From: Pedobacter nototheniae
Lineage (GTDB): Bacteria; Bacteroidota; Bacteroidia; Sphingobacteriales; Sphingobacteriaceae
Direction: 5' to 3'
DNA: 64,000 bases
Assembly (NCBI RefSeq): GCF_004335085.1
Contig: NZ_RQRS01000007.1
Coordinates: 102,887 to 166,886, forward strand
Shown here: piece after piece, positions 60,482 through 64,000 of the stretch
Numbering within the stretch: the stretch's first letter is position 1
Layout: each line of letters begins with the position of its first letter
Program-made: the position numbers and the translations under genes
Notes under the pieces: model-generated
Databases searched by the model: none
What the model was told of the DNA's origin: nothing
Seen by the model: the letters and a program-made list of their open reading frames with translations, nothing else

Positions 60482-62461
60482 ATGACGTCAGTTTTTCACA
60501 ATAAAGGCATATTGACCTTCAAATTAAAAAGTTTTATAAAAAAATGTACCGAGTATATCTCCTACCTTATTATTATATTACTACTAACCACAAAAGCTAA
60601 TGCGCAGGGGTTTCAAATTAAACCTTTTGCACCAAGAACATCTACCCTTGTGCCTAATGAATTTAAAGGTAAAACCAGCTATAATTTAAGGGGAGATTTT
60701 ATAATGATTGGAAACTCAAATATATTTTCGAACTTACCAGGGGTACCTGCTGATATTTATAATTCTTCAATGGCCGAATTTCAATTACCGCAAAGTGTGC
60801 CCTTAGCCTGTACTAAAATTGTTTATGCGGGTTTATATTGGTTTGGAAAAACCGAAGAGGATAATGGTGTAACGTCTGATAAGAAAAAAAGTATCAAGTT
60901 TAAAACGCCAGCCATGACTAATTATATAGATTTGACAGCCAAAAGCACTGATATTTATTTTGGCGAGCGCAAAACAGACATCCCTTCAAACCCATTTATT
61001 AACGAATACATGACCATGTTTGCTGGCTATTATGATGTTACCGAGTTGGTACGTACCGCAGGAGTAGGTGAATATTCCGTAGGAAATATTTATAACCAAT
61101 TAGGTTTATATGAGCCATATCGCAACAATATATCTGCCGGATGGGGCATGGTAATTATTTATGAAAATCAATCATTAAAACCGCGGAATATCACTGTTTT
61201 TGATGGTTTCAATTATATAAAACCAGCAAACAATGGCCCTATGCCTAATACAGAATCAGGAACCCTGGAAATAAATGGTTTCCGAACTTCAGATTACAAT
61301 CCTCAAGGTAAATTTGGAATGATGGCAACACGAATAAATCCTTCGGAAACTGGCGATAGTTTTCAGTTCAAAGGAGGGAATGATCAATATGTATCCTTAT
61401 CGCATCCTGAAATGAGGGGCGATTTTTATTTTGATTCTTCTATTTATATTGGCGATAACAATCGAATCCCTTACGACCGAACAAATTTTGGAACAAATAT
61501 AGGGGTTGTTGATTTTGTTAATCAAAATCGCAGCCTTGTTTCTGGCAACCAAACACAAATGGCATTACGATATAATTTATCTGGTGGCACCTTTGGTATC
61601 TATAACATCGTTACTGCAGTTGATGCCATTGTTCCTAAAATTGCCCCCCTATTATTACCCCTGGGCGGTTTCAGCAATAATGGCACAGTAGAACCAAATC
61701 AGATTTTAGAATTTGAGGTTCCCATCAGAAACAAAGGCAATGAAGGCGTTACAGGTACTAAATTAGAAATTACCCTACCACCAAATGTTTATTTTGTTAG
61801 CGGTGCTTCTACCCCAGCTAGCATTCCGGCTAATTGGTCATCTACAGCTGGTACTAATCCTGCAATTACCTTAGGTGGTAAAATTACCTGCAATATTGGT
61901 AATATACTTTTCCGAGATGATTTGGAACGCGTTATTTACAAACTAAAATTTAAGGTTAAGGTAGCTAATGATTGTATTTTGCAAACCTCTACCTGTGCCA
62001 AAAATATTACTATAAGCGGTAAGGTTACGGCAACCGGAGATCAATCAAATAATAATGCATCATGGGATTTAATAACCGCTTACATGGCTAATGAATGCGC
62101 AAGCATGCCCATTAATAATGTATTCTCTTTAAATATTAACCCTGCTAACTGTGCTGATATAACTACCGATGGTTTTAAAACTTTTACCATTTGTGATGCA
62201 ACAACTATAGCCAGAACTAATATTACGGCTATTTATCCAACTGAAACTAAATTTTATAGCCAATTGCCCAATACTGATGGTTATGAAGCAACATTAATTA
62301 ATGGTGATTTTCCTGTTGCCAATGGCATTACAAAATATTATGCCATTGCTAATGGAATGCCTGCAGATTGCTACTTCAAATTACAAACCCAATTAGGAAG
62401 TTGTGGCAAATCTAATATGATGACCAACCCAATGATCCCCATTAAATTTAAAACTCAATAA
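60482..62461 (+). CDS. Secreted adhesin-like protein with DUF11-type domain, no T9SS tail
   Basis: The 659-residue protein has a signal peptide with a long N-region (cleavage near TTKANAQGF). Its start, FQIKPFAPRTSTLVPNE plus GKTSYNLRGDFIMIGNSNI, resembles the N-terminal module of large gliding-motility-associated surface proteins of Bacteroidota. A DUF11-like segment lies around residues 390-510 (VEPNQILEFEVPIRNKGNEGV, then KLEITLPPNVYFVSGAS). Members of that group usually go on for many more domains and end in a type IX secretion tail; this one ends PMIPIKFKTQ without one. It may be complete and released by another route, or shortened by change at its 3' end, next to a repeat cluster. The function is inferred from resemblance only. 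Confidence 0.65.
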   Translation: MTSVFHNKGILTFKLKSFIKKCTEYISYLIIILLLTTKANAQGFQIKPFAPRTSTLVPNEFKGKTSYNLRGDFIMIGNSNIFSNLPGVPADIYNSSMAEFQLPQSVPLACTKIVYAGLYWFGKTEEDNGVTSDKKKSIKFKTPAMTNYIDLTAKSTDIYFGERKTDIPSNPFINEYMTMFAGYYDVTELVRTAGVGEYSVGNIYNQLGLYEPYRNNISAGWGMVIIYENQSLKPRNITVFDGFNYIKPANNGPMPNTESGTLEINGFRTSDYNPQGKFGMMATRINPSETGDSFQFKGGNDQYVSLSHPEMRGDFYFDSSIYIGDNNRIPYDRTNFGTNIGVVDFVNQNRSLVSGNQTQMALRYNLSGGTFGIYNIVTAVDAIVPKIAPLLLPLGGFSNNGTVEPNQILEFEVPIRNKGNEGVTGTKLEITLPPNVYFVSGASTPASIPANWSSTAGTNPAITLGGKITCNIGNILFRDDLERVIYKLKFKVKVANDCILQTSTCAKNITISGKVTATGDQSNNNASWDLITAYMANECASMPINNVFSLNINPANCADITTDGFKTFTICDATTIARTNITAIYPTETKFYSQLPNTDGYEATLINGDFPVANGITKYYAIANGMPADCYFKLQTQLGSCGKSNMMTNPMIPIKFKTQ

Positions 62462-62474
62462 ACCTTTAAGTAGC

Positions 62475-62523
62475 CGTTATGCTGAATTTATTTTAGTACC
62501 TCTCTCTATCATTCAGCATAACG
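62475..62523 (+). terminator. Inverted repeat after the adhesin-like gene
   Basis: A perfect 13-bp stem CGTTATGCTGAAT / ATTCAGCATAACG (62475-62487 and 62511-62523) lies 13 bases after the stop and is followed by ATTTGTTT. It may act as a terminator or be the first of the repeats in this region. Confidence 0.55.
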
Positions 62524-62555
62524 ATTTGTTTAAATTTCACTAAATATTTTACTCC

Positions 62556-62616
62556 GTCACCCTGAATTTAGTTCAGGGCCTTTTAAGATAGATTCTGAAA
62601 CAAGTTCAGAAGGACG
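62556..62616. repeat. REP-like palindromic repeat pair
   Basis: Two hairpins in tandem: CCCTGAA / TTCAGGG (62560-62566 and 62572-62578) and TCTGAA / TTCAGA (62594-62599 and 62605-62610). The unit starts GTCACCCTGAAT and ends near AAGGACG, the style of the 'caccctgaa...ttcag' dispersed repeats of Bacteroidota. It has no reading frame. Confidence 0.65.
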
Positions 62617-62802
62617 ATTGTTTTTTACCACCAACCGCTCACCCATAAACCTGAGTGCAGCGGCATCCGCGATTTCTTCTATCGCGATACAGCGAAACAC
62701 AGGAACAAACTTTCAAAATAACTACAGGCTTTGCTTTCCTAATCTTAATTACTGATTTAAGAAACTATCGCAATAGAACTTATTTGGAAATGAACGGTCG
62801 GC

Positions 62803-62889
62803 AATACTTAGCATACAGCAGCCCCGCTCCCGTTTCTGCCCCGATGAAAAATCGGTGGCATCCACTCAAATCGGGTTTAAATACAAAGA
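62803..62889. repeat. Dispersed intergenic repeat, copy 2
   Basis: Second copy of the element at 25077-25161, in the same orientation. Shared blocks are AATACTTAGCA, GCTCCCG, CTGCCC, TGGCAT and ATCGGGTTTA. An internal CCGATGAAAAATCGG hairpin is better kept here than in copy 1. Confidence 0.75.
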
Positions 62890-62937
62890 TTGGAACGTCC
62901 GTTGTTGCGAGGCTGGGCTACAGCGAGTCGAAGCAAT

Positions 62938-63096
62938 CAGCTGTTCGAGATGTTCCGCAGGCATCTCGAATTAACAATAAAAAGGGTTCTCTGAACCCGT
63001 AAATAGGTAAAAGCTATAAATGACATTCAGGATTTGGAAATCCTGCTTTATCAATGGTACGAGATGTGCTGAAAAAGCTAACATCTCAAACAGCTG
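62938..63096. repeat. Structured 159-bp repeat element, copy A (MITE-like)
   Basis: The element is bounded by inverted ends CAGCTGTTCGAGATGTT and AACATCTCAAACAGCTG (one mismatch in 17). Inside are hairpins CGAGATG/CATCTCG, GGGTTC/GAACCC and CAGGATTT/AAATCCTG. It has no coding capacity. Two further copies lie at 63339-63496 and 63707-63866. A GCGAGGCTGGGCTACAGCG type repeat lies directly before it. Confidence 0.75.
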
Positions 63097-63110
63097 GATA
63101 GTATTGAATT

Positions 63111-63336
63111 GGCAGTAGGCAGTTTAGGGTTTGTAGTAGATAATTTAGAACTTGTAGTAGACCGTTTAAGGTTTTCAGTTGATAGTTTAGAACTTGTAGT
63201 AGACAGTTTAAGGTTTGCAGTTGATAGTTTAGAACTTGTAGTAGACAGTTTAGGGTTTGCAGTTGATAGTTTAGAACTTGTAGTAGACAGTTTAAGGTTT
63301 GCAGTTGATAGTTTAGAACTTGTAGTAGACAGTTTA
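63111..63336. repeat. Minisatellite of 21-bp half-units (42-bp unit)
   Basis: From 63121 there are ten 21-base units plus a 6-base remainder. Two forms alternate: AGTTTAGAACTTGTAGTAGAC and AGTTTAAGGTTTGCAGTTGAT, with small changes. It fills the space between repeat copies A and B. The unit length is a multiple of three, so long frames stay open on both strands, but no start context or homology supports a gene. Confidence 0.85.
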
Positions 63337-63338
63337 AT

Positions 63339-63496
63339 CAGCTGTTCGAGATGTTCCGCAGGCATCTCGAATTAACAATAAAAAGGGTTCTCTGAACCCG
63401 TAAATAGGTAAAAGCTATAATGACATTCAGGATTTAGAAATCCTGCTTTATCAATGGTACGAGATGCGCTGAAAAAGCTAACATCTCAAACAGCTG
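63339..63496. repeat. Structured 158-bp repeat element, copy B
   Basis: Nearly identical to copy A, with the same inverted ends and hairpins; it differs by single-base changes and a one-base deletion. It is followed by a 134-bp tail (63497-63630) that is also found after copy C. Confidence 0.8.
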
Positions 63497-63630
63497 GGTT
63501 AAATGATGCTCCTCGGAACCCATTCGTCATTGCGAGGCTGGGCTAGAGCGAGCCGAAGCAATCTATAATACTCAACTATTTGCTTTTAATGGCTTCCGTG
63601 GCTAAAAAGCTAACATCTCAAACAGCTGGT
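63339..63630. repeat. Long direct repeat, first copy (element B plus tail)
   Basis: The 158-bp element and its tail are repeated almost exactly at 63707-64000. The tail contains GTCATTGCGAGGCTGGGCTA and GAGCCGAAGCAATCT, and ends with a second copy of the element's right end (AAAAAGCTAACATCTCAAAC followed by AGCTGG). Confidence 0.85.
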
Positions 63631-63631
63631 A

Positions 63632-63656
63632 AGATTGCTTCGTGCCTCGCAATGAC
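63632..63656. repeat. Inverted copy of the GCAATGACGA-type repeat
   Basis: AGATTGCTTCGTGCCTCGCA ... ATGACGA is the reverse complement of a shorter version of the repeat in the tail at 63526-63564, giving an outer inverted pair around the end of the first direct repeat. Confidence 0.65.
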
Positions 63657-63706
63657 GAGGTGGTTGTTATAAAGCCAAAAAGCATGTTTTATGCAAATTA
63701 TTAAAT

Positions 63707-63866
63707 CAGCTGTTCGAGATGTTCCGCAGGCATCTCGAATTAACAATAAAAAGGGTTCTCTGAACCCGTAAAATAGGTAAAAGCTATAAATGACATTCAG
63801 GATTTGGAAATCCTGCTTTATCAATGGTACGAGATGCGCTGAAAAAGCTAACATCTCAAACAGCTG
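63707..63866. repeat. Structured 160-bp repeat element, copy C
   Basis: Third copy of the element with the same 17-base inverted ends and internal hairpins. It differs from copy B by a few bases, including an extra A in the GTAAAATAGG segment. Confidence 0.8.
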
Positions 63867-64000
63867 GGTTAAATGATGCTCCTCGGAACCCATTCGTCAT
63901 TGCGAGGCTGGGCTAGAGCGAGCCGAAGCAATCTATAATACTCAACTATTTGCTTTTAATGGCTTCCGTGGCTAAAAAGCTAACATCTCAAACAGCTGGT
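63707..64000. repeat. Long direct repeat, second copy (reaches the window edge)
   Basis: Copy of 63339-63630, 76 bases further on. It reaches exactly the end of the window, so more copies may follow outside. Confidence 0.85.

Noticed and set aside
62655..63002. 115-residue frame in the right-end region
   Set aside because: It runs across several dispersed repeats and the repeat element A, so its open state is incidental.
63121..63336. Possible CRISPR array
   Set aside because: The units are contiguous 21-mers without unique spacers, and no cas genes are present.
63078..63375. Overlapping 88- and 95-residue repetitive frames on both strands
   Set aside because: They exist only because the minisatellite unit is a multiple of three and lacks stops. 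No signal peptide, start context or homology supports either.
63618..63893. Minus-strand 91-residue frame
   Set aside because: It spans the direct repeat and its spacer; part of it is simply the reverse of the repeat element.
1..64000. tRNA, rRNA, IS elements or prophage genes
   Set aside because: I looked through the intergenic regions and found no tRNA-like T-loop motifs, rRNA segments, transposases, integrases or phage structural genes.

Overview
The window looks like chromosomal DNA of a Bacteroidota bacterium, most likely Sphingobacteriaceae and Pedobacter-like. The DNA is AT-rich. Eleven places match the Bacteroidota -7 promoter element TAnnTTTG. There is a SusC/SusD pair with FecR and an ECF sigma factor, several large TonB-dependent receptors with carboxypeptidase-like N-terminal domains, DUF3667 and HmuY proteins, a histone H1-like protein, and KDO-type lipid A genes. 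No rRNA, tRNA, IS transposase, prophage or CRISPR array was seen.

Layout. 1-1005: 3' part of a MATE efflux gene, then a degraded GH27 alpha-galactosidase relic. 1.6-10.4 kb: housekeeping genes (lepA, folD, queE, kdsA) with a DUF6364/PIN toxin-antitoxin pair, an orphan Rieske protein, a TPR-PD40-OmpA envelope protein, a lipoprotein and a DUF2071 protein. 10.4-17.4 kb: recQ, kdsD, a mannose-1-phosphate guanylyltransferase, rlmB and dnaB. 17.5-32 kb: an outer membrane barrel protein, a chromate transporter, etfB-etfA, a bifunctional nuclease, a nucleoside permease, a DUF3667 protein, gltA, a DUF3347 lipoprotein, two paralogous small barrel proteins, miaA with a homing-endonuclease-like neighbour, and an MBL-fold hydrolase. 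32-42 kb: a glycan-uptake type locus (susD, susC, fecR, ECF sigma factor, GH109-type glycosidase, LacI regulator) with a candidate small RNA between fecR and susC. 42-50.5 kb: heme uptake (AraC regulator, TonB receptor, HmuY lipoprotein), a histone H1-like gene, then a bacteriophytochrome system (heme oxygenase, response regulator, phytochrome kinase) and a divergent second response regulator. 50.5-60 kb: MscS channel, STAS/SpoIIAA-like protein, lipoprotein esterase, AraC regulator, NmrA-like protein, a carboxypeptidase-regulatory-domain protein and an Oar-like receptor. 60.5-62.5 kb: a secreted adhesin-like protein. 62.5-64 kb: a dense cluster of non-coding repeats that runs off the window.

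How genes may work together. KdsA and KdsD supply KDO for lipopolysaccharide. The ECF sigma, FecR and SusC (with STN domain) form the usual trans-envelope signalling and import set, with a GalNAc-specific glycosidase as the likely enzyme partner. HmuR/HmuY-type heme capture lies next to a biliverdin-forming heme oxygenase and a biliverdin-binding phytochrome, so imported heme could feed the light sensor's chromophore; this link is inference from gene order. The least explained items are the structured 160-bp repeat elements at the right end, the putative RNA at about 37.03-37.15 kb, and the homing-endonuclease-like protein beside miaA.
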